From Polytrichum commune (lineage: Eukaryota; Streptophyta; Polytrichopsida; Polytrichales; Polytrichaceae): a stretch of DNA of 64,000 bases. The notes beneath the pieces are model-generated. The model had not been told where the DNA came from. It made no database searches and worked only from the letters and a program-made list of their open reading frames with translations. Positions within the stretch are counted from its first letter, which is position 1; each line of letters starts with the position of its first letter. Shown one piece after another: positions 30,571 to 44,743 of the stretch. The position numbers and the translations under genes are program-made. The stretch is taken from NCBI GenBank assembly GCA_950295325.1, contig OX485806.1, positions 5,270,001-5,334,000 of the forward strand. The letters run 5' to 3'.

Positions 30571-32635
30571 ATGGCACACGTTCATGTGTTGGCTAGCTAT
30601 TGTGGCAGAGGATTAGACTTTGCCAATGTGGGCGAAAAGCTTCGGAAAAAGTCTTCTTAAGTTTTTCTTGGTTGAGAACTTCCATATGGAACAGGGGGGT
30701 CAACATATGAGGGAGAATATTTGTCTCGATGTCAAGCATGCAAACTGGAATGGGGTTGTCATCCCATTTATACATTTTGAATATTGTATAAATCTAAGAT
30801 GTATTGAATATCTTTAAACTTAAGATTTAGAAATACAAAAAACATTTGAAAATTTTATAACTTTGGGCAAGATTTGAATGATAAGAATGCGTCGCCATGA
30901 AAACAATTAGTGTAACAAATGACAATCTCAAGTCCACACTAACAAAATTTTGCAAATTTTTCCCATTCATTTCAAAACGAACTTCCGGTTCTACTTTGAC
31001 TGTCAACTCCATGCCCTCCTCAAACTTCACCTTCACCTTCAACTTCAACATGTGGCAACGGTTGGTATGGCGGACATAATGGGAAAACAATTAAAAGAAA
31101 ATGCCTTAAGTTGGAGTTCTCCAAACATAGAGTTTCTTGTATGAGGTTTGAGGTTGCTCCAGAAACTTGACCTTTAAAGAACTTCCCTAGCAAAAGAATG
31201 TTGCCATGTTGGCCACCATGTCATTTTTTTTCATCCATGTTTGAAGTTCTCCACTGGAGAAGTCTTGAACATAGTGTAAACCCCAGTCAGTGAAGAACGC
31301 ATTTTGTAGCCAATCATATTACTCCATTCCCCTAAAATTCTTGACCAGTACACTTCTTTATCGTAGTCTAAACTAACCTTAAATACCATAAATGGTGTAG
31401 TGAGGGTCAATGAATGGGGAGAACTAACCGCTACTTATAGACGAACCCGTTGAGTCATTCCCCTTACCGGTAAGACTACTGTTTTTGGCATGACTCTTGG
31501 GCTTACCCGTTCTACTAAACACTCTACTAGTGGGTACGAAATTATTGCAACTACTGGGTGTCTATCACTTAGGAAATTACCGTCTTGGTTGCCTATATAG
31601 GCTTGCGACCGGCATAATCTAACAAATAATACTACTAGGTATTTCTTGCTACAGTGAGACCACTAGCGAGGTCACTCCCCCTCTTGGTATGCACCTTCCC
31701 AGTAGTTGATGTCAAACACTAGATCCACTCTTCACCCCCCACTCGTTAAGTGTTCTACCATGATGGTTACTCATGATTCCTGGTAATATCCAAAATAGCT
31801 ACTCCGATATTGATTATCGTAGTTCTCCCAATTACCGGGATTGACTCTACCCTCCAAACACCCATCGTCTCTACTACCTTCCTTTGCTACCAGTATGCCA
31901 GTCCACACCATTTGCCCGTCATCGAGGGATTCGAATCTTCTCACTGCCTTAGATGATCTCCTAGTACTTAATTCTATCATATATAGCTAACCTATAAAAA
32001 AATACTACCTTCTACCTCTAGTCTTCTCTCGAATACTCATACTCCTAGATAGAACGCAGCGTTCACAATACAGACTTTGGATCCCAACACTCAAAGCTCC
32101 TAACATGGCTAACTAGATACACATCATCAGAACCATGCCGATTACTTGACAACCATGAACTTAACATGCACACGCTCATAATATAGAAGTCCGACAACAC
32201 CCTCACTCGTGTCTCCAAAGTCCAAAATAAACAAAGTTCAAGACCTCATGAAAAGAACTGATCATTTTAGAGGAATATATGGAATATACCTCCGATTCAT
32301 GAAGAAAAACCGAAAGATGTCAACGTATGAGCGGTTGGACTTGGGAACACTCGGATCGTGACCGATTGTGCCCTAAATTCTTCCCGGACGCTGGTGAGGG
32401 GACCCGTGATCCCATTAGCGCGCTGCCGGGGTCCAACTTTGTACTGGGGAGCATTCAAGTGTACCTGTGCGTGCCTTGAAGAGAGAGAGAAGTACTTTCA
32501 AACCCCGGTGGCAAGCACAGAAGGCAAGCATGATCGCTGAGCAAAGTGCAACAATTTCATCTAGCTTAAGGTAGGTGGGTCTTAAATGGTTGCTTTCCAT
32601 GTAGCTCACTTCTCCAAGTACACAAAAACACATGC
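30571..32635. other. Unassigned sequence with one CACTA-like end
   Basis: No gene. AATACCATAAATGGTGTAGTG at about 31383-31403 matches the right end of the short CACTA-like element at 56612-56823; no left end is seen. The rest (including GC-richer 32330-32480) is unrecognised. Confidence 0.45.
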
Positions 32636-32960
32636 AAATCCAAATCGAGGCCATAGCCACTGTCCTCCTAATTTTTGGAGTTCACATGAATATCTTATTC
32701 ATTATCGAAGTGTAGGTTTTCATGCTCATTGAATGGTCACATAGGTTCCCTCGATTGTGTTGATTTTGACATCTAGAGTGGATGTCGTGTTTTGAGCACT
32801 TAGTTCAATGTCTTTTAGACACATGTTTTTGTGGTACTATCCGTTCTTGAACCACACGAAAGTGCATACCATACCAATGTGGATGTTCCAATAAGAAAAT
32901 TAACCGAATAAGGGTTGTCTACCTTAATAGGTTTTTTGTACCCTCGTGTTTAGCAATGAG
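32636..32960 (+). repeat. Dispersed repeat R3, copy A
   Basis: Similar to 36366-36500 and to the two halves around the SINE (50577-50632 and 51021-51080); the later part resembles 51490-51590 (AATAAGAAAA...GTTGTCTACCTTA). It gives an unoccupied version of the SINE target. Confidence 0.6.
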
Positions 32961-33865
32961 CTCTTCCCAAGTTCAGCCTACTGGTGGCTAAGTTGTGTAG
33001 TTTTATATTTTGATGGGCCACATCTTAAGGAATGAAGGCCCAAGTGAAATCTCCCCAAATTCGTGTAAAACTATTCATCCCAATTCAAAAGCTTATTAGA
33101 GAAACTTTGTAACTCTAATGGTGTTTATGGCATTTTTGGAAAATTGAAAGATTATAACATAAACATGTACGCAAAATTGGTCGGCAAAGGTGGTTGCCTA
33201 GACTAAGCTAGTGTCTATAAGGGTTGATGTCACATTGGATTAAGGATTACAATAACAATTTAGGTATTTTACTCCCTCCTTCTTCCTTTATTAAACTAAA
33301 TTCACACTCTTATGGTTCATTGTGCTTTCATAGTCGTGGGCGAGTTCCGTCCTATATGTGTGTGGACTTCTACTTCTCTAAATCCATCCTCTAATCAGTC
33401 ATGGAGCTCAATAGCTTGGCAAATTGTCAATGGCTAATCGTCAAGATTGAGTCCGGGGAAATGTCTTTATAAGTAACCTCATCGTCTTTACATGTCATGA
33501 ATTATGCTTTTCAATAATCTCAATTTTAATTCCTCTTAGTTTAACTTACAATCATTTGGCCATTCTTCCAAGATTGTAATCACCGTCTTCATCTTCAGTT
33601 TATCTAGTGACTTTTCAAAACAACTATCCACAAGATTATGTAAAATTAATGCATCAACAACTAGGTTATATTCATTAATTAAAGCCTTAAATTACTTTAG
33701 TCTCAAATTAGATTGTCTTTGGTAAAATCTTACTCTAATCAAACAATTTCTCCTTCTCGGGATGGTATTGTCTTTTGTAGCTTATAGCCTGCTACTAAGT
33801 AAGTCCATGGCCTACATTCATACCACTAGCCTTGTGCCAAGTAAAGTTTAATAACCGATCCCAGG

Positions 33866-33911
<46 letters not shown>

Positions 33912-35145
33912 GAGACACTTGTGAAGCCTATGGCCTAGTCAGGTTAACCTTTCGAGACTCTACCTCTCTCAGTAAGTCCCTATGTCGTTTCTTCTCTCAC
34001 TCAAGCCATTCGCCTTTGTCGCTCTCTATCGACTCTTTAACTTCTAATTGCCTACCTCAAGCTCTTATTTTCTCACTTCACCCTTGGCGATTTCCTCACT
34101 TTACATGCTATGGCATTTCTTGAGCGTCTCGGGTTCTTCTTTCCTTTCTATTTCTTAACTAATTGCCTTCTTGACTAATTCCATATTAGTGCCCTCTTAA
34201 TTAACTCTCTCAGGATTGATGCTCTCCCTTACACGTTCTTGACTAATCGTCCACACTTACCTCTCTAAGGCTAAGTGCTTGACTTTGAGACTATTGCCTA
34301 AGAAATTAATCCCATGATTTCTCTCTCTCAATCTCCTCTCAACCCTCAAGTCCTCTCTCAAGCAACTTGACTTTGCCAATCACTGGCCTATTGCCTAAGA
34401 CTATTTGTCTTTGCTAAACGTATGCTCTCACAACCTTCAATTAATCACTTGCCTTACTGACATTCAACTCTTCGTCCTTCACAAGACTATTCCTCTTCTT
34501 CCTCGGCAGTTAGCCTTAACTCTCTTATTGGGTGAGACCTCATGCTTATGGCCATAGTCTGGTTGTGATCAAAACTGAATCTCAGATTATACCATCAATC
34601 TTCCTCACCCTCTTAGCTATTTATTTGTCTATTTCAACACTCATGGCCATTGCTAGAAATCACACCAAACATTGCTTCCATTCATAAACATAATCCACAA
34701 TCAAAGTTTTACTTCAAAGACATCGAGACCATTGCACATAAAAGGTATTTCTCCTTCATATCAAAGCTCACGATTCAAGAATCCGAATCACTCGGTTCCA
34801 CATCGGCCTATTTTTATTTCTCTCAAGTATCTCACTTGGAGAATGCGTAACTCTGGACTCAATCACTGAGATCCTACCACTTGGTAAAGTCTATTGCTCT
34901 ACTGCTACGAGACTATGCAAGATTCTACAAATGGAAATTAACCTCTGCAATCAATGGCCGACCTCCTTCTTATTAGAAGGGAGGAGGTGGTGGTTACGGC
35001 AACCGCCTCAAAACATCAATAGCCCCTTGAACCCATTCAGGATGAGTTTCCAACTGCCTATTGCCTCTAGTTCTTACTAAAATTTGAAATTGAGCCTACA
35101 AGCCAAGCTATAGCCAAAAATTTGAACTTACAATAGATTTACACA
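32961..35145. other. Unassigned, pyrimidine-rich sequence
   Basis: No gene recognised. From about 33400 to 34650 the + strand is rich in C and T. It holds the CT microsatellite at 33868-33909. Confidence 0.5.
33868..33909. repeat. (CT)n microsatellite
   Basis: About 21 uninterrupted TC/CT units. Confidence 0.97.
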
Positions 35146-35345
35146 ACGGAACTTATCTTGTATTAGCAAATCTACGATGAAGTATAAAAAAAAATCAAAC
35201 CTCCTCTCATTTAGTTGAGATTTTTGTAATTGCATGTTCATTGATTCCTTGATTGAATACAGTAGGTCCTCCTAGTCGTGTTCAATATTGAGTCTCGGGG
35301 CGGTTGATAAAACTTGAAGACTTACGACCGGTTCACATGATCCCA
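35146..35345 (+). repeat. Dispersed repeat R2, copy B
   Basis: Partner of 29996-30260, direct orientation, diverged. Confidence 0.6.
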
Positions 35346-36365
35346 AGTCCTACGTCCCAAGTCACTTGAGGTCAATCCCTGCAATCTCAGCCATTGAAAA
35401 TTGGATCGAGGCTGAAACTAGACCCAACTCTCAACACAAGTTTCATAACTTTTTGCATAAAATAATGAAGATCCATCTCTAATGATAATTAACCATATTT
35501 TAACAGTGTCTTGAGGCTCAAATATTAGGACTTTGCCTACATATTGGGACTCACCAACGTGAGGGAGACTTGAATCTTGAGACCCCGTGTGAACCGGCAC
35601 TTTATCCAACCTCTTTCAAACTTGTGTCGTTGAGGTGTTTGTGCTTTCATCCTCACCTAACCACACACCAATGAAATATAAGTGTCGGATCAAGATAAGC
35701 AACCGATTGACAGCCACATAGCTTGGACTCTTTTTGTGGTTTTTAGAATCTAAATTGTGTGAGTGAATAGGCTAGTGTTGAGTGTACCTTTGGCTAACCA
35801 TGTGATATTTACCCGAGAATACGGCTTATGCACATGATGGAAACTATTTTCAAACAACTCTATAGAGTCACGGGTCCATCCACAACCACACTGTGGATTA
35901 AAATAACCATGTGCCCCATATACCATCCTTGGCGACGGGAATTTCCCCCTCGATCTCCGCCCTTTATTTGGGGTCCTTGCCTTGATGCTTCGACTCTCCT
36001 AAACCTTGGATAAGATATATATTTGGCGGTGAATTTGAGAATATTTCAATTGGTGTGTCACAATTGCCTTCCGGGCTCGATAAACTTGAAAGAAGTCAAC
36101 ACGCATACTAACGGGATGTCGTAACTCGACTTGTACTTGTTATGTGATATTTTTTTTTTCTTTCCTTCCCATTGCTTGAACTTCCCACATCCGGACCACT
36201 ACAATCCAATGAAGTCCTTAGTTTACGGCATGTTTGACCTAAAAAAAGAAGAAAGAAAGAAAAAATGCCTTTGTAGAGCTAAGCTAGACATGTGTTATTC
36301 GGATACTTTTTCTTTCTACACCCACTTCTCGTGAGATATGAAACACGCAATTAGTGTGAGATGAT
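35346..36365. other. Unassigned sequence
   Basis: No gene recognised. Confidence 0.5.
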
Positions 36366-36500
36366 TGGCAAATCCAAATCGTACCCATAGTCGTCTACCT
36401 CATCATTTTGGGAGCTCAAATTAATTTCTTTCTCATTGTCAAAGTAAAGATTCTCGTGTTCATCAAGTAGTCATATAGGTTCCCCCATTCATGTTGACTA
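36366..36500 (+). repeat. Dispersed repeat R3, copy B
   Basis: Resembles 32636-32790 (GCAAATCCAAATCG, CATATAGGTTCCCCCATT). It is followed by GATGTAAACAACCCCTAAA (about 36502-36520), a lone right end of the GGGGTTG-type MITE. Confidence 0.6.
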
Positions 36501-36618
36501 TGATGTAAACAACCCCTAAATACAAGTCACAAAAAGTGGGATAACTTGATGGTGGCTTTGGATCCTAAGTGAATTAGCTTTGGCATGCGTGGACAAGACC
36601 ATTCCCATTTGAATATAA

Positions 36619-37235
36619 GGGGTTGTTTACATCATGGACCATGAAGTTGGCCCATGTCAGAGGCATTTTTTCCCATGGTCACACTTCATGGTAACACTTC
36701 CATGGTCCAATTTTCAAAAAAAAAAAAAAAAAAAACATTCTTAAGGCCTTTGGGACCTTGATGAGCTGAATAGGTGTATACTGAATGTGGACCAAGAGAA
36801 GTGACCATGCACCAGAAAGTGGATGTGTTGATTTTTTTTGAGTATATCGAGATTAAATAGTTTTGGGAATTTCCTTCATGTTTGACCTCCTCCTTTTTTT
36901 TCCTTTCTTTCCTCATAACTATGAAAAAAATTGGCAAAAAATTAAAATTAAAAATTAAAAAAATTAAAAAAATGAAAGCAACACTTCTCTACCATGGTCC
37001 CCTAACATTTGCAGCGAGGGAACCTCTTTTGCCTCTCCCACTGCAAAACCCGTTGGACCATGACAATGGATAACGCAGGCCTTAAAATAGGCCTTTTGGA
37101 GCCCTTGAGTGCCATGGTCACTTGCACATCCTTTTCTTAATGTAAACCGAAGTGGTTACAGGACGAGTTCAACAACCAATCAAATATTTTAGAGGAGCAA
37201 GAGACGACTTCATGGTCCATGATGTGAACAACCCC
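36619..37235. mobile_element. PIF/Harbinger-type MITE, family A, member 1
   Basis: Inverted ends GGGGTTGTTTACATCATGG and its complement at 37206-37235; TAA before, TTA after. Internally it shares sequence with the three other family A members (GTGGACCAAGAG, ATGACCATGCACCA, ATGTGTTGATTTTT). It contains a run of 20 A (36716-36735). No transposase. Confidence 0.8.
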
Positions 37236-37481
37236 TTAGTTACCAAAATTAGTATTCATTTTTGCAACATCGCATCTCAAGCCCCTCTATTTTATTTTTA
37301 AATTTTGGGTACAAATCAAACAAATCTATTGCAAGGTAACACAAAAAAAACATAATGCCACCTAGAATGAACACCCTAAAGATGGTGCCATCAAGGGGGA
37401 TTGAAGAAGTGAGTTAATACCCAACCTTACCACACTGATTATCCCAATTAGTACGTGTGGTAGTAATTCCCAAAACACGTA

Positions 37482-37929
37482 CTCCCTCCGTTTCAAAATA
37501 AAAGTTACATTCGGACATAAACTGCATTACGAAATAAAAGTTATGTTTGGACATAACCTACGTTACGAAATAAAAGTTACATTTGGTGAAATTTCTTTCA
37601 ACCTCTGCCAAACGAACTGGAACGTTGCCAAAAACAATGTCAATGTTGTTGTTGATGAACTACCAAGTCAAATAACATCTTACACATGTTTAACAATTGA
37701 TATTTGGACTCGACAGCGTCGACACACATCAACGCGGTTTTTATGTGTGAGATCAATTGGTGTCAATCGTCAATGGCGATGAACGGGTGTTACTATGGAC
37801 ACCCCTACCTCACCATAAAGCACTTAGTGAGAGCTATGCAACGCACGCAATTTTGTGCTAAAAGTGCGAAAAATGACCCTAAGCCCACGGATTTTCTAAA
37901 ACATAACTTTTATTCTGAAATGGAGGGAG
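37482..37929. mobile_element. Stowaway MITE (Tc1/mariner type)
   Basis: Flanked by TA on both sides (37480-37481 and 37930-37931). Left terminus CTCCCTCCGTTTCAAAATAA and right terminus TTATTCTGAAATGGAGGGAG are inverted. CTCCCTCCGT is the hallmark terminus of Stowaway elements. Near the left end the phrase (C/G)AAATAAAAGTTACATTYGG is repeated three times. Confidence 0.93.
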
Positions 37930-40040
37930 TACTATTTTGCCAAGACTCAAAATTAGTGAGGGTTGAATTTTTTTACTACGTATTACCATATTCATGAATA
38001 CATTCTCATGCATCATACATTTCAAGATAATTAGCATGTGTTCCAAGGTGCTTGTAGAACGATAAAAAATATTATGCAAACTCATGCTTGTCGATGAATA
38101 GTGCCAATACTTTCATGAAAATTATTGTTGTGAATAGTATTTTGGTGAAATGTGTCGGGATGAACAATGCTACCTAGATCTTTTGGTAACACTAGTTTTA
38201 TAGTGTAAAGCAATTTAGTATCACCTCCACTAATTTCCCGCACACACTATTTGCCCTCCCTCACTAATTGGGATAATTAATGCAACGTATTAGAATTCCA
38301 AACCACAACAAGATTGTTGCTATGAGCAATCAATTTCAACACACATAGAATACCTTCAAATTGTTAAGTTGAGCAACATGAACAACTTTAGTGACCACAA
38401 GTATTATTTAAAAACCCCCAAACCACTTGTTGGAGCTTATGCTTTGATCATTGCACTCCATTAAGCACAAGGTCATTACGTTGCCTCCATGTTATTCAAG
38501 GGATTCAAAGGGACCATCTTTGGCGTGAGACAATAGCACTTGTCTCACAGTTATCCTTAATTAATCAGTTTCGGGTTCACATATGATCTCGCAGCTATGA
38601 TCGAGGTGGAGCATCCCTCATTCACGCCCACACCAAGGGTTGCATTGTCTCTCTCCAAGGGATGAAGTTGTGAAGATAAAACCACACCATGTGAACCCCC
38701 TCAGATGTTCAGAGAACTTTAATCCCTAAAAGTCAAGAAGGACGTTTTTGTCCAGGCAGCCACATGTGACCAACCATACCAACGTACACATTTATGTTAC
38801 AATACTCTATTTTAGAACACGTGGACGAATGGATTTTTTGTGGATAATCTTAACTTTACGAAGCTTTCATCCATACAGTCAAATCCATCATTAGAAGTAC
38901 AAATTTGCTTCAAAATATTGCTTAAACTATGATGAACTTTCTTAAGTCATTTTGGATCGGTTTTGCTTCAGCCTTTAGAGGTTAATGAAAGAGGTACTGC
39001 AAATTTGGAAAACTTTGTAATAACATTGATCAACTAATCCTTCAATGAAGTAAGTTACAATGTTATTTTGGCTACTTAATAAATGTTAGATTTCAACAAT
39101 GTACTCATACTAAATATCATAGTTATCATACCAGTCATGAAAAGGTATCAAAGATGATGTTGAAGATCAATAATTTGTCAACTACAATAGACAAATTTTT
39201 GTGCCAAGGATTTATTGGAATTTGTACATATATTTCTTCTAGAAGACAAAGTGAGGTATCGGAGTTTGTCATGTAGATTATTAAATCACACATGGTACTT
39301 GCATGTTGGACTCGTGTAAGTTAATCCAACCGATGGCAAAAGTGTTATGGTTTTTGTTAGACCATTAAGAGTTCAACAAGGTACATCTTGGTATATTGTA
39401 GCTATAAGGTATATGTTCCTCATTTGGTGCCTCATCTTAAACAATTGCCTTTGAGTAGTAATCGGTTGGGTCTAAATGTAAGAATGGACACCAAAAAGAA
39501 ATGTGCCAACAACATATTAGACTATGTACTCATAATTTATTAACTTATTCTAGATGCAACCATCGATGTAATGAGGAGAACCTATATGAGTAGTTAACAA
39601 TTTTGATGAAATTTCACTTTGACAATGAATAGGATATTTGAATTAGCTTCAAAGTTTATGAGAAAAGTGGTTAAGGTCACGATTCAAATTTCCTAATCAT
39701 ATTGCACTAATCGCATGTTTCATATCTTATGGGAAGTGGATGTAGAGAAAAAAATGTTGTTTATGACCCTCTTACTATATAAGGCCGTCATGTAAGGTAG
39801 ATGAGCCTATACGGTTTACTTCCCGCATTTTGGAACATACAGGGAACCTATAACAAAGTAAAGATGCCAAGATTACATTAGCAAACTTAAATGGGGAACG
39901 TAAACTTTGAGCTTATAGCTTTTGAAGCCAAGGATTGGTATTATTGAGTTCTTTATGTGTTGATTGTAGATATTTTTAAAATAAATCTCTTCTAATATAT
40001 TTTCATTTTAGACTTGAATATGTAAATATCCATCAGATCC
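37930..40040. other. Unassigned sequence
   Basis: No gene recognised; AT-rich with short open frames only. Confidence 0.5.
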
Positions 40041-40044
40041 TCTT

Positions 40045-40480
40045 AGGAGCAGTGGTTGGTTGAGGCACCATACAAAGGGCCGTTTTAAACAGCAGACCCA
40101 GAGTTGTGACCACGAAAATCTGAGGGCCCTTGAGAAATTCATAGGGCGTATTGTGGATAATAAGCTTAGAACTCCAATTTTGCAATTGACGGGTCCTCAA
40201 GCTTAGCATAAAGTGAAAGTGGACCAAGTTGAGGGACCGCAACATATGTTGGGATTTGGGTCCCCACCATGACAATATATTATTTTTAAGAGCCAATTGC
40301 ATTTTAATTGATTACTACAACTCTTAGTTTTGTGTTGAGTCCACTTCTTTCTCACGAGCCTAACAGAATATCTAGTAGACCATGTAACATTATCTACTTG
40401 TTGCTAGTAGAACGTTATGTAGATTTTTTATCCATGCGAAGTTTTTGGTCCCTCAGGCCTTCAAGGTCTAATATAAAAGT
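40045..40480. repeat. Degenerate relative of the GGGCCACT MITE
   Basis: Phrases such as AAAGTGAAAGTGGACCAAGTTGAGGGACC and the general plan resemble 23320-23370 and 52900-53240, but ends are not identifiable. Confidence 0.4.
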
Positions 40481-40485
40481 GTTAG

Positions 40486-40923
40486 TTGAATTGTCTCTGG
40501 CTTCTTGACCAATCACATAATTTGTGTGATGCGGGGCATGGGCCCTCCCTTACAATTTATGTGAATGGAGTCAACTTAGAGGTCAACCAAGAACAAGTTA
40601 CCATCGCCATCAGAAAACTTCTCCATCCTCATAATTTTACCTCCATCACTTTTGGACAAGCCAATGCCAACATCACCAAGGAACACAAAGGCATTGCATA
40701 TATAGTGTGTGAAAATACCCCTACTTACACCAATTGGAGTAAGCAAAAACAAATTCATCTCCTCAACCACACTATAGATTTTTTTCCAACATATATTTTC
40801 CATCGACATCTTACTCTACTCCGACTACCCAATCCATGGGTGCAAATTTCAATTGGCATACGTACGGTGCTACTACCTTCGCAATTGACACCTCAAAGCC
40901 CACCATCACCCTTGATGACATGA
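40486..40923 (+). pseudogene. Possible LINE ORF1 remnant (RNA-binding-like)
   Basis: 145-codon open frame. After about residue 20 it has an RRM-like look (TIYVNGVNLEV ... FTSITFGQANANITKEHKGIAYIV), as found in ORF1 proteins of many plant LINEs, which bind element RNA. It precedes the endonuclease and RT traces. The assignment rests on position and a weak pattern. Confidence 0.35.
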
Positions 40924-42283
40924 AATCAACCCCTTCACGACGAAATATCTTAGCAAAGTATCAAGATACATGATATTCTATCCCACAAACTCTCTTTTAA
41001 TAGGCTACTAAAAAAAAAATTTAGACCTCTGATGCCCCCTTCCCACCTGACTTTAGTTAAGACCCAAAGTATTTCCTAAAAACCGGGTAAAGCTCCCTCG
41101 GTTATGGCGGAGGCATCCGACTATCCCAATGCACCTACAAGAACTTGCTCCGGAGATTTTCAAGTAGGTTTTAGTTAAGTAGCTTTCACACATGTTCATG
41201 GTTTTATCTACCAAGCAATGAATGTTGGGTAGTTTTTGTCCCATCCCCAAATGCCTATCTTACCATCGGTTTTTGTTAATGGAGCTCCTCGTGCCCTCAT
41301 AGCTAAGACTAAAAAGCCACCAATCACAAGGGTGGGAGGCGACACTTTTAAAGTTCCTATATTCTTGCCTCATGTTTAGGTACCAATGGGAGGGTCGGTG
41401 GTTGAGGCTTAAAACCTCCACTTTTAAGCCATGCCACATCATTTGCCACCTAGGCTCGGCACTAAAAAGAGCCGTATGTGTGAACCCTAGATAACTAAAA
41501 CCGCTTTTAGACTAAAACTACTTCTAACTAATGTCAGGTGGGAATGCCCCATGAGCAAGTTATCCTTAACTATTACAAAGAGCACACAAACCACGTCGTC
41601 AGTCGTCTTCAATGCATGCAAACAACATTAAGCCACTTTTCATCACAGATTGCAAGCAAATTTGCCCATGTTGCCAACATAGTCCCTACTAAACATGCCA
41701 ACACGCAACACTTCCAAAATCCTCGGCATATAACCCTTATGTTTAAGTTCATCTCAAGTGCTCAACAAGCATGTTTTCAGGCTTGGGGGGTTCACTGGCA
41801 AAAATCGTAGAACAACGTGCGATAAAAATAGGGTCCAATATATTCATTGTAGATAAATTTTGTAACAAATGTACATGTAAAATACCATCACATATAATAT
41901 TTTCAAGCTTTTTACATGTAAAATACCTTCACCTTATAATCTTTTATGCAAGGTAAATAACCCCCCAATAAATAGGTCCCGAATGCACGTGTATGCAAAA
42001 TATAAGAGGGAGTGAACCCCCCGAGTTTTCAGGTGGAGGCCTTGTAGATGGCTCCAACTCTGTGTTATTTTTTTCTATTATAATCAAATTTTCATTTTAT
42101 ATCGCCCACCAATCATGTTTTCTCGACATGACAATTATTGTTCTAACCTTGAACGTTAAATACGAGGATGTCATACCAAATCATCTTTCACCACGACCAC
42201 CCCCTCACTCCTTACTCACCCATCACTCTACTTACCCCTAATTGAAAAGCGATAATATTCCCTTTCTTGTTTTCTGAAATCAA

Positions 42284-42302
42284 CCCCCCCCCCCCCCCCC
42301 CC
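42284..42302. repeat. Poly-C run
   Basis: Nineteen C in a row inside the LINE remnant; length may be unreliable in assembly. Confidence 0.9.
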
Positions 42303-43512
42303 AGCGTTATGTGGATAACTACTCAATGTGATACACAAAAACCTAGCCTTTCTGGGAATATTCAAAAACTAGACTTCCCATACCTCCAAATAATCACCAT
42401 CTTAAATAAACATGGTCAACCCACTCTAATGACCTTCACCTTATTTCCCAACTACAATCTCACATCACCACTATCGTATCCACCTTCCCCCACCATGTCC
42501 CCCTTCTTGTGGGAGAATTTAATCGAGACATAATCCTCATAGGCTGAACTCATAATTAACTTTGATCTCCTCCTATTACTGACGACATTGCTTGCAAATC
42601 ATTCACCGCACAACTTGGCTTATGCCTCTTCATAACCCCAGTGCCATTTCCCAACAAGGTGGGCACAAATTTTCTTTCTACAAGCCTTATAATTGGTTTT
42701 TACACCTCCCTCACATAATTTCCCCATCTACATTTAGTGATAAGATCATTAAGATTTGTAGATGTAGATGTATCTTAATTTTGAACATTTCCCAACCCTC
42801 TTCAAAGTGCACATTAATTTTCTCATCCATTGGCCATTGCATGCCCCCTCCCCACCACCCCCTTTACATCTCATACCCCATTCTCGCCACAAATCTCCAA
42901 AAACTTAATTCCCACTTCCTATCTAACAACCTTCATCACATAATGACTCACATCCATACTCCCTCCCCACCCCCACATGGGAGATAGCTCAATCCCAACA
43001 ACATTGTATCATTACCTCCATGTCCAAATGAGTCCTCGAACATTGTATTACCTCCCCAAACGCTCCAAGAAACTTTGGCAAAACCACCTCAACAAATATC
43101 GCATAATCAAAACTACGCTACGAGCCTCAATACATATCCCACTCCCTTCTTGGTCCACTCACCCATCTGTCACTCCCCATTCCACCTTTTCCAATATTCC
43201 CCCCTCACCAACCCCCATTCACCAGTCAGAAATTTCACATTGGCAAGCCACCTTATCTTTATTTGCCGAAACGCCCAACTGGTGGCCCACCACATCGTTA
43301 CAAAACACACTACATAAAATTTCATAAAACTATCCCAAAATACCGCCACACTCTCCTCACAAGCCGCGGTCTATCCATAGAAAAAGTTCTCTACGAAAGT
43401 ACCTACTTCTTTAGTAGCTTTATGGATCAATATGGCAACATTCTTATCACACCTTTTGCCACTTCCTCGGAAATATATAAAACCCAGCATGACTCATTTA
43501 GACGACAAGCCC

Positions 43513-43521
43513 CTCCAAGCC
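43513..43521. repeat. 9-bp target duplication of foldback element, left
   Basis: CTCCAAGCC; repeated exactly at 44744-44752. Confidence 0.92.
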
Positions 43522-44743
43522 GGCAGACGATATGCTACCCCCTACGAGCTTTTCGGGGGGGGGGGGGGGAATATTTTGTCAGGGGGCAGCCCCCGACATT
43601 TTTCCTGCACCCGCCCGCCCGATTCCAAAAAAACTAGTGTACTTGCATTTTTGAAGGCTACTTGTCCACAAATCCCATATTGAGTGCCCTTCATTTTCAA
43701 GGTCTCAAATGCAATATATATGTTCACTTCCATTTAGTAAATAAGCAATTGACTAGATTTCATTTTCAAAGTGAAACCGTCAATAAAGCATGTAATTAAC
43801 TTGGAAGTCAAAAATATTACAAAATCCTCATTACCACTGAGGTTATAATTTTTGTCACTTACAATTGAAAGGGACTTTGTCATTCTAAAATGAAACTAAA
43901 ATTTATGGTTTATTTTTATATTTTTATATTTTTATAATATATTTAATACCTTCTACAATCACAAAGTTTTCATACGCATTTAAACTAGTTAAGTAAGATT
44001 GAATGCAACTTAGTCTAATAATTTCTGATTAATCCTAATTAATCCTATTCAAACCCATTTAAATCAGAAAATATGTGTACCAAATTAATTAACCCTAATT
44101 AATTATAAAATGTACTTACTGGAATTAGTCATGATTTAAATGGAATTAACTCCAGTAAATATAATTTAGGATTAATTAGGATTAATTAATTTGGTAAGCA
44201 TATTTTCTGATTTAATTGGGTTTAATTAGGATTAATCAGAAATTATTAGACTTAGTTGCATTCAATCTTACTTAACTAGTTTAAATGCATATGAAAACTT
44301 TGTGATAGTAGAAGGTATTAAATATATTATAAAAATAAACCATAAATTTTAGTTTCATTTTAGAATGACAAAGTCCCTTTCAATTGTAAGTGACAAAAAT
44401 TATAACCTCAGTGGTAATGAGGATTTTGTAATATTTTTGACTTCCAAGTTAATTACATGCTTTATTGACGGTTTCACTTTGAAAATGAAATCTAGTCAAT
44501 TGCTTATTTACTCAATGGAAGTGAACATATATATTGCATTTGAGACCTTGAAAATGAAGTGCACTCAATATGGGATTTGTGGACAAGTAGCCTTCAAAAA
44601 TGCAAGTACACTAGTTTTTTTGAAATCGGGCAGGCGGGCAGCAGTTTTCGGGCGGGTGCAGGAAAAATGTCGGGGGCTGCCCCCTGACAAAATATTCCCC
44701 CCCCCCCCCCGAAAAGCTCGTAGGGAGTAGCATATCGTCTGCC
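43522..44743. mobile_element. Mutator-like foldback element (near-perfect palindrome)
   Basis: 1222 bp. The left end GGCAGACGATATGCTACC and the right end are inverted, and complementarity continues to the centre near 44130, so the whole element is two arms of about 600 bp. Both ends abut CTCCAAGCC; nine bases is the usual Mutator-superfamily duplication. Each arm has a G or C homopolymer (15 G at 43555-43569; 14 C at 44697-44710). A small insertion (about 12 bp, near 44635-44650) distinguishes the right arm. Open frames inside are arm mirror images, not genes. It is inserted in the LINE. Confidence 0.9.

Noticed and set aside
31900-31960. GGATTCGAATC, a possible tRNA T-loop
   Set aside because: No acceptor or anticodon stem could be placed around it on either strand.
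33868-33909. CT repeat as a LINE 3' tail like that at 47679
   Set aside because: No LINE protein traces precede it, so it is treated as an independent microsatellite.
36882-37073. Lysine-rich 63-codon ORF
   Set aside because: It is A-rich low-complexity sequence inside a MITE.
44365-44730. 121-codon ORF and its mirror at 43542-43733
   Set aside because: They are opposite arms of the foldback element and have no domain.
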